Source of the DNA: Streptomyces sp. NBC_01551
GTDB lineage: Bacteria; Actinomycetota; Actinomycetes; Streptomycetales; Streptomycetaceae
DNA: 64,000 bases
Direction: 5' to 3'
Assembly (NCBI RefSeq): GCF_026339935.1
Contig: NZ_JAPEPX010000001.1
Location: 3,486,001-3,550,000, forward strand
Every line of letters begins with the position of its first letter. Position 1 is the first letter of the stretch. Below, one piece after another: positions 33,436 to 41,416 of the stretch. The position numbers and the translations under genes are program-made. Under the pieces are notes generated by a model, which was not told where the DNA came from, did not search any database, and saw nothing but the letters and a program-made list of their open reading frames with translations.

Positions 33436-34772
33436 TGCGCCGCCTCCACCGGCTCATCGCGGGACTCCGTCCGGCTGCGGACCGGTATGAACACCGCGAC
33501 CTCATAGCCTCCCGCCGCCGTCTCCCCGGCCGTCATCTCACCCTCCAGCATGGCCACCCGCTCCCGCATCCCGGTGATCCCGTGCCCCGCGCCCGGCGAG
33601 GGCCGCACGTCCCCGGTCGGGGCGCCGTTGACCACCCGTATCCCCAGGCCGCCCAGCACGTACGACACCTCCACCCCGGCCGTCGCGCCCGGCGCATGGC
33701 GCAGGGTGTTGCTCAGGGCCTCCTGGATGATCCGGTACGCCGACAGCTCCACGCCCTGCGGCAGCTCCCGCACCGAGCCCGTCACCGTCTTGTCCACGCT
33801 CAGCCCGGCCTCCCGCACATTGGCCAGCAGCCCGTCCAGCGAGGCCAGCGTCGGCTGCGGGGCATCCGGCGCCTCGTAGTCCGCCGAGCGCACCACGCCC
33901 AGCACCCGCCGCAGCTCCGTCAGGGCCGCCACCGCGTTCTCCCGGATGGTGACGAACGCCGCCTCCAGCTCCGGCGGCGGGTTCTTCACCCGGTACGGGG
34001 CGGCCTCCGCCTGGATCGCCACCACCGACATGTGGTGCGCCACCACGTCGTGCAGCTCGCGGGCGATGGTCGTCCGCTCCTCCAGCAGCGTCCGCCGGTC
34101 CCGCTCGACCGCCGTCACCTCCTGCTGCGCGGAGACCTCCGCCTTCGCGTGCCGCCGGACCTGGATGCTGCTCGCGAGGGCCAGGGCGATCGCCGAGACC
34201 ACGAGCATCGGGCCGAAGGTCGCGCCGTACCGGTTGCCGATCATGAACGTGAATACGAGGCCGAACGTCACCGTCAGCGTCCACATCCACGCCGCCACCC
34301 GAGGCCCGGTCCGCAGCGTCACCAGGACCATGACGGCGATGTACGCGACGAAGCTGCCCGGAGTCCACGGCCAGGTCAGCGACGGGCCGTCCAGCAGGCC
34401 CAGCACCATCGTCACCGCCACCGCGGCCCACCACGCGGCGATCGGCCGGACCAGGGTCATCAGGACCGGCACGGTCGCCAGCAGCGCCGCGAAGAGCCGG
34501 CCCGGATCACCGAGGAAGGAGGCCTGCGTGACGGCCGTCGTCGCGAAGGCGATGGCGGCCATCGCCCCCACCACCGCGTGCGGGGCCCACCCCGCACGCC
34601 GGCGTATCCCCCGGGGCAGGAGCCGCACCAGCGGTCCGTCCGTCCCCGCCCGCGGCAGTGGCCGGAAGGCGAAGGCATCGTCGATGAGGTCACGGCGCAG
34701 GGTCTTCAGCAACCCCGACGCCATTCTGAATTCCGGTGTCCGGGCTGTCCCCCCGGTGGTCGTCTCGCTCAC
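33432..34772 (-). CDS. sensor histidine kinase, NarL-type partner (second system)
   Basis: From GTG 34772 the kinase has 446 residues. An N-terminal basic region precedes about six membrane helices (residues 60-190). HisKA_3 follows, with the phosphoacceptor in ELHDVVAHHMSV near residue 240, and then an HATPase domain with LGIRVVNGAP and GHGITGMRERVAML. There is no large extracellular sensor domain, so it probably senses the membrane or an internal signal. ATG 34724 (MASGLLKTL) is an alternative start; neither has a good ribosome binding site. It lies 88 bp after the first system, so the operon may continue or have an internal promoter. Confidence 0.9.
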   Translation of the reverse strand: MSETTTGGTARTPEFRMASGLLKTLRRDLIDDAFAFRPLPRAGTDGPLVRLLPRGIRRRAGWAPHAVVGAMAAIAFATTAVTQASFLGDPGRLFAALLATVPVLMTLVRPIAAWWAAVAVTMVLGLLDGPSLTWPWTPGSFVAYIAVMVLVTLRTGPRVAAWMWTLTVTFGLVFTFMIGNRYGATFGPMLVVSAIALALASSIQVRRHAKAEVSAQQEVTAVERDRRTLLEERTTIARELHDVVAHHMSVVAIQAEAAPYRVKNPPPELEAAFVTIRENAVAALTELRRVLGVVRSADYEAPDAPQPTLASLDGLLANVREAGLSVDKTVTGSVRELPQGVELSAYRIIQEALSNTLRHAPGATAGVEVSYVLGGLGIRVVNGAPTGDVRPSPGAGHGITGMRERVAMLEGEMTAGETAAGGYEVAVFIPVRSRTESRDEPVEAAQ

Positions 34773-34860
34773 ATACAGAACCGTAGGTCCGCCGCCCCGT
34801 CGTCCGCGTCGCCGCTGATGGGGATTTCCCTGGATCCCCCTCAAGTACTACGAGGGCTGC

Positions 34861-35532
34861 TCAGTACCCCGCCGGACGGACCAGCCCCGTCTCGTACGCG
34901 AACACCGCCGCCTGCGTGCGGTCCCGCAGGCCCAGCTTCACCAGGATCCGGCCCACATGCGTCTTCACCGTCTGCTCGGCCACGATCAGATGCCCCGCGA
35001 TCTCCGCGTTGGACAGGCCCTGGGCGATCAGCGACAGCACCTCCGTCTCCCGCTCGGTCAGCTCCCCGAGCCGCGCCTTCGACGGCCCCCGCGGCGCCCC
35101 CATCCGGGAGAACTCGGTGATCAGCCGCTTGGTGATGTTCGGCGACAGCAGCGCCTCCCCGGCCGCCACCACCCGCACCGCCTCCGCGAGCTGGTCGGCC
35201 GAGGCGTCCTTGAGCAGGAACCCGGACGCCCCGGCGCGCAGCGCCTCGTACACGTACTCGTCGAGGTCGAAGGTGGTCAGCACCAGCACCTTCACCGCGG
35301 CGGCCGGGTCGCCGGTGATGACGGAGGTGGCCTCGATGCCGCCCATCCCGGGCATGCGGATGTCCATCAGGACCACGTCCGGGCCGAGCTCGGCGACCTT
35401 CGCCACCGCGTCGGCGCCGTCCACGGCCTGGCCGATCACCTCGATGTCGGGCTGGGCGTTGAGGAGCACGGTGAAGCCCTGCCGGACCATCATCTGGTCG
35501 TCGGCGATCATCACCTTGATCGGGGTGCTCAT
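34861..35532 (-). CDS. NarL/LuxR-family response regulator (first system)
   Basis: This 223-residue protein has a receiver domain (KVMIADDQMMVRQGFTVLLN, Asp in VVLMDIRMPGMGG) and a LuxR-type DNA-binding domain (ELTERETEVLSLIAQGLSNAEIAGHLIVAEQTVKTHVGRIL). The start overlaps its kinase by 4 bp. It is a close paralogue of the regulator at 32776-33435. The main differences are in the linker (MGAPRGPSKAR against LSETPRLGDPGS) and in the recognition helix (EQTVKTHVGRI against ESTIKTHVSRI). Confidence 0.95.
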   Translation of the reverse strand: MSTPIKVMIADDQMMVRQGFTVLLNAQPDIEVIGQAVDGADAVAKVAELGPDVVLMDIRMPGMGGIEATSVITGDPAAAVKVLVLTTFDLDEYVYEALRAGASGFLLKDASADQLAEAVRVVAAGEALLSPNITKRLITEFSRMGAPRGPSKARLGELTERETEVLSLIAQGLSNAEIAGHLIVAEQTVKTHVGRILVKLGLRDRTQAAVFAYETGLVRPAGY

Positions 35533-36902
35533 ACGTCCTTCTTCGGGTCGGGGGAGGAGCCTGGGGCGCCGTCCCGGGCATCCGTGCGGGGGTCCATGGG
35601 GAGCACGGCGGACACTTCGTACCCACCGTCGGGGCGCGGGCCGGCCGCCAGCTCGCCCCCCAGCATGCCCGCCCGCTCGCGCATCCCGAGCAGCCCGTGC
35701 CCCGCGCCGTGCGAGGGCGGGGCCGGCCGGGTCGGCGCGCTGTTGGCGACGCACAGGTGCAGGTCGCGCGGCCCGTAGGCGACGCCGACCTCCACCCGCG
35801 AACCGGGCGCGTGGCGCAGACAGTTGCTCAGCGCCTCCTGCACGATCCGGTACGCGGTGAGCTCGACGCCCGGGGTCAGCGGCCGCCGGACGCCGGCTAT
35901 CTCGGTGGTGACCTCCAGCCCGGCGCCGCGCACGTTGTCGACGAGCCCGTCCAGCTCGGCGAGGGTGGGCTGCGGGTGGTGGGGGTTCGCGGGGTCGTCG
36001 GGGTGCTCGGAGCGCAGCACGCCCAGGACCCGGCGCAGTTCGGTCAGGGCCTCCAGAGCGTTCTCCCGGATGCCGGTCAGGTTCTCCTTGAGTTCCGCGG
36101 ACGGGTTCTCCACCAGGTGTGGGGCGACCTGCGCCTGAATGGAGATCACCGACATGTGGTGGGCGACCACGTCGTGCAGTTCGCGGGCGATCCGGCTGCG
36201 CTCCTCCAGCAAGGTCCGACGGGCGCGCTCCTCCTCCGTGAGGGTCTCCTGCTCGACGAGTTTGCCGCGGGCCAGGCGGGTGGCCCGCAGGGCGTAGCCG
36301 AGGAGGCCCACGAACCCGAAGAGGATGGCCACGCCCGCGATGATCGTCTGGCTGTGCGGCGGTCTGAGGACGGCCTCGGCCAGCCCGGAGAGGGCGAGCG
36401 TGATGCCGATGACCCAGACGGTCACCCGGGGCGGCACCCGCAGGGCGACCATCAGGATCAGGGGCGCGAACGTGAACGGCCCGGCGGGCGTCCACGGCCA
36501 GGACTGTCCCTGGCCGACGTGGTCGTGGATGACCCAGGCGATCAGCGCGGCGGCCGCGAGCCCGAGCCACCAGGCGGCGATCGGCCGGAACATGCTGAGC
36601 AGGATCGTCGCGGACGTCAGCAGCGACAGCCCGAGCACGGCCGCGCCGGTGACCTTGTAGTGGTCGTTCAGCTGCATCCCCGTCAGGACCCCGCAGGGTA
36701 TGGCCGCGTAGGTGAGGACCACATGCGGCAGCCAGGCCAGCCAGCGCGGCCGGGACATCTTCGGGAGGGGATCCCGCTTCAGCGTGAACAGCTCCCGGGC
36801 CAGGCCGCCCGGCAGGAAGGCGCGGTCTTCGGCGTCGGCGGCGGAGGAGGGCGGCTCGGTCGACTGGGTCACGCGGTCCAGGCTAAGGCGGGTCCTAGAC
36901 AT
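35529..36902 (-). CDS. sensor histidine kinase, NarL-type partner (first system)
   Basis: This 457-residue kinase has about six membrane helices (residues 50-200), HisKA_3 with ELHDVVAHHMSV near residue 245, and an HATPase domain with DLHLCVANSAP and GHGLLGMRERAGML. It is paralogous to the kinase at 33432-34772, with the same layout. ATG 36902 lies inside the acyltransferase gene end (8-bp overlap) with GGAG 7 nt upstream, which shows it is translated as part of the same operon. The membrane hydrolase/acyltransferase genes upstream suggest the signal concerns the cell envelope. Confidence 0.93.
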   Translation of the reverse strand: MSRTRLSLDRVTQSTEPPSSAADAEDRAFLPGGLARELFTLKRDPLPKMSRPRWLAWLPHVVLTYAAIPCGVLTGMQLNDHYKVTGAAVLGLSLLTSATILLSMFRPIAAWWLGLAAAALIAWVIHDHVGQGQSWPWTPAGPFTFAPLILMVALRVPPRVTVWVIGITLALSGLAEAVLRPPHSQTIIAGVAILFGFVGLLGYALRATRLARGKLVEQETLTEEERARRTLLEERSRIARELHDVVAHHMSVISIQAQVAPHLVENPSAELKENLTGIRENALEALTELRRVLGVLRSEHPDDPANPHHPQPTLAELDGLVDNVRGAGLEVTTEIAGVRRPLTPGVELTAYRIVQEALSNCLRHAPGSRVEVGVAYGPRDLHLCVANSAPTRPAPPSHGAGHGLLGMRERAGMLGGELAAGPRPDGGYEVSAVLPMDPRTDARDGAPGSSPDPKKDV

Positions 36903-38100
36903 GGTTGATCTCCTTGGCGGGGCCCGTCCTGGGGCGGGGGACGGCGGCGGTACGGGTGGAGCGGGACGGCTTCGGACGCCGGGAGGCCTGTTCGTAGGTA
37001 CGGAACGCGGCCCAGCAGACCCCCAGCGCGGCGGCGAACACCGGCAGCCACAGCAGCCGGGCCGCTATCCACCGCGGGGAGTCGGGGACGGTGTGCAGCC
37101 CGGGCAGGTCGAAGGGGGCCAGCAGTCCCAGCGCGGTGACGGCCATCAGGGCGGTCTGATGCCACAGGAAGATCGTCATCGCGGACAGGTTCACCAGGGC
37201 CACCTTCGCCCAGGCCGTCGGGCGGCGCATGGCCCGGGCCAGGGGCTCGCGCACCAGCAGGGCCAGCCCGCACTGGGCCAGGCCGAAGGCCACCGCGGCC
37301 AGCGTCGGCGGGTTCAGGTTCGATATCGCGGCCCCGGGGACACCCACCATCGACGCCGGGTACCCGCCCCACAGGACGAGGGCGGCGGTGGCGAGCACGC
37401 CCCCGCCGAGCAGCAGGGCGGCCGGGGTGCGCCGGGCGAACGCCCCACGGGACCAGGCAGCCCCCAGGGTGTAGGGGACGAGCCAGCCGGCGGCCACGTT
37501 GATCCAGCCCAGCCACCCGGGAGCGCCGCCGAAGCCGAACCGCCACACGTCCACGCCCGCCACCACCGCCAGCGGCGCCACCGGATGCAGCCGCGCCACC
37601 AGCGGGGTGGCGGCCGTCAGCGCCGCGAACACCAGCAGGAACCACAGCGGCGACAGGACCAGCGTGAGCAGCGTGTGGACGGTGCCCAGTTCCACCCCGC
37701 CGAGCAGCATCCCGCCCGCCGTGACCGACCACAGCCCGAGCACCGCCGCGACCGGACGGAACAGCCGGCTCAGCCGCTGCCCCACCCAGACGCGGTACGG
37801 GACCCCGCGCTCCCGCGCCGACGCGAGACCGCGCGCCCCCACGTGGCCCCCGACGAGGAAGAACACGGACAGGGTCTGGAACACCCAGGAGACCGGCGCC
37901 AGCGGGCTCATGTGCGCCAGCGGACTGGTGGTGCTCAGGCCGCCGTCGGCGGTGGTCAGCGCGGTGACCAGCCAGTGGCCCAGCACCACCCCGAGGATCG
38001 CGAGGGCGCGCAGCGCGTCCACCGAGCGGTCCCGGCCGGCCGGGGTACGGGCCTCCACCCGGTCCGCGAGGGCGGACCAGCGGGCACGGAGCTCAGCCAT
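36895..38100 (-). CDS. membrane acyltransferase (acyltransferase 3 family)
   Basis: This 401-residue protein has about ten hydrophobic helices. The family signature is RDRSVDALRALAILGVVLGHWLV near the N-terminus, with the likely catalytic His in GHWL and Arg in the first helix, followed by FFLVGGHVGARGLA and FLWHQTALM. Acyltransferase-3 proteins move acyl groups onto sugars or other small molecules at the membrane. The last 30 residues are basic. Its stop overlaps the kinase start and its start overlaps the hydrolase end (8 bp each), giving one tight operon with the first two-component system. Confidence 0.85.
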   Translation of the reverse strand: MAELRARWSALADRVEARTPAGRDRSVDALRALAILGVVLGHWLVTALTTADGGLSTTSPLAHMSPLAPVSWVFQTLSVFFLVGGHVGARGLASARERGVPYRVWVGQRLSRLFRPVAAVLGLWSVTAGGMLLGGVELGTVHTLLTLVLSPLWFLLVFAALTAATPLVARLHPVAPLAVVAGVDVWRFGFGGAPGWLGWINVAAGWLVPYTLGAAWSRGAFARRTPAALLLGGGVLATAALVLWGGYPASMVGVPGAAISNLNPPTLAAVAFGLAQCGLALLVREPLARAMRRPTAWAKVALVNLSAMTIFLWHQTALMAVTALGLLAPFDLPGLHTVPDSPRWIAARLLWLPVFAAALGVCWAAFRTYEQASRRPKPSRSTRTAAVPRPRTGPAKEINHV

Positions 38101-39046
38101 GGGAGACCTCCGGGGCGGCGGCGAGGACGATGCGGGCCAGCTGGTCGAGGGAGGTGGTGCCGGGCTTGAGGTAGTCGCTGTGCCCGGCGCCGCCGGCGGC
38201 GAACTCGCGGGCGCCGAAGGCGGGATCCACGGGGTCGGTTCCGAAGCCGACGCCGCCGACCCGGACGTGCGGCACGCCCCCGATCCAGTCGCCGCTGCCC
38301 CGCCCGGCCCATATCCGGGCGCCGGTCGGCAGCTCACCGGCGGTGTCGGCGCCGGTCCCCGGGCTGCCGAACAGGACGACGTCGGTGACCTTGGGCCCCG
38401 TCTCCGTCCGGGCGCAGACCACCGAACCGTAGGAGTGGCAGAGCAGCGAGAGCCGGGCCCCGGGCGGGGTGAGCTCTCCCAACCCGGTCAGGAAGGGCTC
38501 CAGTTCGGAGGCCGCCTCATCGGCGCGGCCGGCGGTCAGGACGGTCGGACTGACCGTGCCGGGGGTGTCGTATCCGAGCCAGGCGACCACGGCGGAGCGG
38601 GCGTGCTCGGCCTGGAGGCGCTGCTGCAGGGCGACGGCCCCGGCACGGAACCTTTGGTAGGTGTCCAGCGTGGTGTCCGACCCGGGCACCAGGACGGTGA
38701 CCCGGTCGGCGGTCTCCAGATCGCCGAACACCTCGACGGCGCGGCCCTTGCCGCGGCCGTCGAAGGTGAGGAAACGCGGCGCCTGCGAAGCCCCGGGCGT
38801 GCCCTCGGCCATCGCCCGCAGCTTCGCGGCCCGGCCCGTACGCCCCGCGTCCTGCGCCATCCGGGCCGCCTCGCCGAGGTTGGCGAGGTTCTCGGCGTAC
38901 CGGACTCGTGGTGCGGTGTGCGCGGGGAAGGACGCGGGGGCGGGCGACGGGGTGTTGGGGGCCGAGGCCGCGGCGGACAGGGGGAACACGACGGCCGCGG
39001 CGACGAGACCGGCCAGAAGGGTGCGGTGCAAGCGGGCGCGGGTCAT
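38093..39046 (-). CDS. secreted alpha/beta hydrolase (DUF1023 type)
   Basis: This 317-residue protein has a signal peptide (MTRARLHRTLLAGLVAAAVV, cleavage near SAAASA) and an alpha/beta-hydrolase domain of the actinobacterial DUF1023 type. The signatures are RVTVLVPGSDTTLDTY, the nucleophile elbow LLCHSYGSVVCA (about residue 207), VVLFGSPGTGAD and a C-terminal GGAGHSDYLKPGT containing the likely catalytic His. It probably acts outside the cytoplasmic membrane on an ester or amide. It is first in the operon with acyltransferase and the two-component system. A notable inverted repeat lies upstream. Confidence 0.88.
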   Translation of the reverse strand: MTRARLHRTLLAGLVAAAVVFPLSAAASAPNTPSPAPASFPAHTAPRVRYAENLANLGEAARMAQDAGRTGRAAKLRAMAEGTPGASQAPRFLTFDGRGKGRAVEVFGDLETADRVTVLVPGSDTTLDTYQRFRAGAVALQQRLQAEHARSAVVAWLGYDTPGTVSPTVLTAGRADEAASELEPFLTGLGELTPPGARLSLLCHSYGSVVCARTETGPKVTDVVLFGSPGTGADTAGELPTGARIWAGRGSGDWIGGVPHVRVGGVGFGTDPVDPAFGAREFAAGGAGHSDYLKPGTTSLDQLARIVLAAAPEVSHG

Positions 39047-39073
39047 GGTGTGTTGTTCCTCCGGTCCAAAGGG

Positions 39074-39113
39074 GCGCTCGGGCGCTCGGTTGCTCGGGCG
39101 CTCGGGTGCTCTG
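39074..39113. repeat. five tandem 8-bp repeats in the leader of the hydrolase operon
   Basis: GCGCTCGG, GCGCTCGG, TTGCTCGG, GCGCTCGG, GTGCTCTG follow each other without gaps, 28 bp upstream of ATG 39046. They could be binding sites for a regulator or a slipped repeat. Confidence 0.75.
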
Positions 39114-39196
39114 TGTCGAGCGTTCGTCTCTGGTACCGAAGTTAGGAATCCGGCCCCCTCGTCGGCGTCACGCTGCGGAGCCGCCTTTGGCCGTAG

Positions 39197-39226
39197 CTCT
39201 CAGGTATGACGGGGGCTACCTGAGAG
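39197..39226. promoter_or_regulatory. perfect 10-bp inverted repeat, candidate response-regulator operator
   Basis: CTCTCAGGTA-N10-TACCTGAGAG lies between the hydrolase/two-component operon and the divergent HIT-like gene. An extra half CTGAGAGTCAG overlaps the right arm. Its size and position suit binding by a dimeric NarL-type regulator. Confidence 0.55.
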
Positions 39227-39269
39227 TCAGGTCACTTATGGAGCGCGCTCGTTCGGCTAGGGTCCCGGG

Positions 39270-39749
39270 ATGATCGACACCGACTGGCGCCACGACCGCA
39301 TCGGCAGCGCGCACCGGGGCGAGAACCCCACCGTCATGCGCCGCCTCGACTCGGGATTCGCCGCGATCGGGGACCGGCAGTTCCTGCCGGGGTACTCGGT
39401 GCTGCTGACCGACGATCCCGCCGTCACCCGGCTCTCGGACCTGCCCCGGCCGCGCAGGCTCGCGTACCTCACCGACACGGAGCGGCTCGCCGAGGCCGTC
39501 GAGCGGGCCTGCCGGCGGCTCGACCCGGCCTTCCGCCGCGTGAACATCGAGATCCTGGGCAACACCGACCCGTACCTCCACGCGCACGTCTGGCCGCGCT
39601 ACGACTGGGAGCCCGCCGACCTCGTCCGGCTGCCGGTGTGGCTGTACGAGGAGGTCGAGTGCTGGCGCGGAGAGCGGCACGCGCTGGGCCCCCGGCACGA
39701 CGCGCTGCGCGCGGCCATCGGGGAGGAGCTGGACGGGCTCGGGGGCTAG
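39270..39749 (+). CDS. HIT-like protein (diadenosine tetraphosphate hydrolase type)
   Basis: This 159-residue protein resembles the HIT superfamily: MRRLDSGFAAIGDRQFLPGYSVLL, a helix LTDTERLAEAVERACRRLDPAF, VNIEILGNTDPYLHAHVWPRY with the HxH of the HIT motif (here HAHVWPR), then a helical C-terminus. It may hydrolyse dinucleoside polyphosphates or nucleotide adducts. TAGGGT at 39258-39263 ends 6 nt before the ATG, so the transcript is probably leaderless. Its TAG stop lies in the CTAGTGC element at 39746-39799. Confidence 0.78.
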   Translation: MIDTDWRHDRIGSAHRGENPTVMRRLDSGFAAIGDRQFLPGYSVLLTDDPAVTRLSDLPRPRRLAYLTDTERLAEAVERACRRLDPAFRRVNIEILGNTDPYLHAHVWPRYDWEPADLVRLPVWLYEEVECWRGERHALGPRHDALRAAIGEELDGLGG

Positions 39750-39799
39750 TGCTGTGACCGGAAAGGTTCACCGGGTCGCGGCGCCCGGCACGGCACTAG
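39746..39799. repeat. 54-bp CTAGTGC...GCACTAG element between convergent genes
   Basis: The element begins CTAGTGC and ends GCACTAG (7-bp perfect terminal inverted repeat). Positions 39746-39782 are identical to the reverse complement of 41380-41416. The left CTAG supplies the stop of the HIT-like gene (39747-39749), and the right one supplies the stop of the LysE gene (39796-39798) on the other strand. Confidence 0.75.
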
Positions 39800-40404
39800 G
39801 AAGCCGCCGTCGCGACGCGGATGCCGAAGGCGATCAGGACCACGCCCGTGAGGCGGTCGAGGGTTGCGCGAACGCGCGGGCGGGCGAAGAAGTGCCGGGC
39901 GCGCGAGAGGACGTACACGTACGAGCCTAGCCAGAGCACGGACAGCAGTACGTGGACCAGTACGAGGAGCGCCATGCCGGCGGCGGGGCGCAGGCCGGAC
40001 GGGGCGAGGGTGGGCAGCAGGCCGGTGTAGAAGACGGCGATCTTGGGGTTGAGGGCGTTGGCGAGGAGGCCGGTGCGCCAGGCGCTTCTGGTGCCTTGGC
40101 CGCTGGGGAGGGGGCGTTCTCTGCCCGCGTGGCGCAGGGACTGGAGGCCCAGCCAGGCGAGGTAGGCGGCGCCCGCGAGTTTCACCGCGAGGTACACCCC
40201 GGCGGAGGCGGCGAGGAGGGCCGCGAGGCCGGCGACCGTGAGGGTGCCCCAGAGCAGCAGGCCGAGGGCGATTCCGCCGACCGTGCGCAGCCCGTCGGCG
40301 CGGCCGCGCGAGACGGCGCGCTTCGTCACGATGGCCATGTCCGGGCCGGGGACGAGGGTGAGGAGGGCCAGGACCCCGGTCGCGGTGATCAGTTGCGTGA
40401 GCAC
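39796..40404 (-). CDS. LysE family translocator
   Basis: From GTG 40404 the protein has 202 residues and about six membrane helices. The LysE/RhtB signature is clear: LLTLVPGPDMAIVTKRAVSRG near the N-terminus, AWLGLQSLRHAG and FRTGLLANALNPKIAVFYTGLLP (here WRTGLLANALNPK). It probably exports an amino acid or similar small metabolite. It lies 5 bp after the SnoaL-like gene and shares its operon. Its stop codon is provided by the CTAGTGC element. Confidence 0.9.
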   Translation of the reverse strand: MLTQLITATGVLALLTLVPGPDMAIVTKRAVSRGRADGLRTVGGIALGLLLWGTLTVAGLAALLAASAGVYLAVKLAGAAYLAWLGLQSLRHAGRERPLPSGQGTRSAWRTGLLANALNPKIAVFYTGLLPTLAPSGLRPAAGMALLVLVHVLLSVLWLGSYVYVLSRARHFFARPRVRATLDRLTGVVLIAFGIRVATAAS

Positions 40405-40409
40405 GCGGG

Positions 40410-40805
40410 TCAGTCTGCCAGGAGGGGTTCCACGTGGCCGGCGCGCCAGCGGGGCGCGGGGTCCTGGCCGGGGCTGGTCCAGTACTCCCTGGCGCCGACG
40501 ATCTCTCCGTCGCGGACGGTCCAGAGGGAGACGGCGCGGTAGACGACGTGGTCCTGAGGTATCTCGACCTCGGTGACGACGAGGTTGCCGTCGGCGAGGA
40601 TGCGGAGCAGGTCCACGGGGTGTTCGTCCGTGTAGGTGTAACAGTCGTCGCTGTTCACGGCGATGAAGTTGGCGCGGCCGACGATGCGTTCGCCGCTCAC
40701 GGGCCATTCGATGACGGCGTCCTCGGCGATGAGCTTGCCGACGCCGTTCCAGTCACGTGCCGCGATGCGCTCCCAGAGTTGTGCCACTACGGTCAACGGC
40801 TCCAT
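40410..40805 (-). CDS. SnoaL/NTF2-like protein
   Basis: This 131-residue protein fits the SnoaL-like NTF2 fold: VVAQLWERIAARDWNGVGKLIAEDAVIEWPVSGERIVGRANFI, DLLRILADGNLVVTEVEIPQ, VVYRAVSLWTVRDGEIVGAREYW. The length is that of the single-domain family. It could be an enzyme or a small ligand-binding protein; there is no biosynthetic cluster around it. The start overlaps the upstream small membrane-protein gene by 13 bp, and the LysE gene starts 5 bp after its stop. Confidence 0.85.
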   Translation of the reverse strand: MEPLTVVAQLWERIAARDWNGVGKLIAEDAVIEWPVSGERIVGRANFIAVNSDDCYTYTDEHPVDLLRILADGNLVVTEVEIPQDHVVYRAVSLWTVRDGEIVGAREYWTSPGQDPAPRWRAGHVEPLLAD

Positions 40806-41035
40806 GTGCGGCAGTGTGCGGTGGGGGTGGCAGGGGCAACAAGCTTTGCCTGCAGGCTTATTGACTTCGACACAAAGGGGGTGGGGGGTGCCGGGGGGAG
40901 GGGGGTGCGGCGGGTGGGCTTGCCGGTCATGACGGCGTAGACGGTGCCGCAGGCGGCGATGGTGACGATGAGGGCCACGGCCAGGAGGAACACGGTCGTG
41001 GTGGTTGGGGGGCGGTTGCGGGGTGGCGGTTCCAT
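40793..41035 (-). CDS. small single-pass membrane protein
   Basis: This frame encodes 80 residues: a Pro/Thr-rich start (MEPPPRNRPPTTTT), one hydrophobic helix (VFLLAVALIVTIAACGTVYAV, residues 15-35) and a Pro-rich basic tail. GGGAGGGAC lies just before the ATG. It overlaps the SnoaL-like gene by 13 bp, which suggests coupled translation. No family is recognised and a role cannot be assigned. The compositional bias keeps confidence moderate. Confidence 0.5.
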   Translation of the reverse strand: MEPPPRNRPPTTTTVFLLAVALIVTIAACGTVYAVMTGKPTRRTPLPPAPPTPFVSKSISLQAKLVAPATPTAHCRTWSR

Positions 41036-41185
41036 GCGGGTGTCCCTCCCCCTGGGGCCGCCGGTGGGCCGCCGGCGGCCTTTGGTGGGGGAGACGGCGG
41101 GGGCGGGGGCGATGGTTGCCTGTGGCTCCGCCGGTTGGGCCGGATTGGCCGGATCCGCCCGCCCGGGGCGCTGCCCCGCCTCCGT

Positions 41186-41262
41186 GCCTCAAGCGCCGGC
41201 GGGGCTGGAGGACCCTGGGTCTCCGCCCCAGACCCCGCGCCTCAAACGCTGGCGGGGCTGGA
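41186..41262. repeat. dispersed GC-rich repeats in a 377-bp gene-free gap
   Basis: The gap 41036-41412 has no gene. It contains two copies of GCCTCAARCGCYGGCGGGGC plus TGGA (41186-41209 and 41239-41262), followed by a run of short GGGGCTGGA units to about 41350. The same repeat occurs at 11846-11920 and 45859-46030. Confidence 0.75.
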
Positions 41263-41379
41263 TTTGCCGACGGGGCTGGAGGGGGCGGCGGGGCTGGAGG
41301 GAGGGGTGGCGGAGCCCGGGAGGGGGCGGCAGGGCTGGAGTTGCCGGCGGGGGCCCGGGAGGGGCAGGGGGTGGCTGGT

Positions 41380-41416
41380 GCCGCGACCCGGTGAACCTTT
41401 CCGGTCACAGCACTAG
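41380..41416. repeat. second copy of the CTAGTGC element, inverted and partial
   Basis: These 37 bp are the exact reverse complement of 39746-39782 and lie 1.6 kb away. The CTAG at 41413-41416 supplies the TAG stop of the MarR gene on the minus strand. The other terminal repeat is missing. Confidence 0.75.

Noticed and set aside
39746..41416. The CTAGTGC pair plus enclosed genes as a composite transposon
   Set aside because: No transposase or recombinase lies inside or next to it and the second copy lacks one end, so mobility is not shown; reported only as a repeat.
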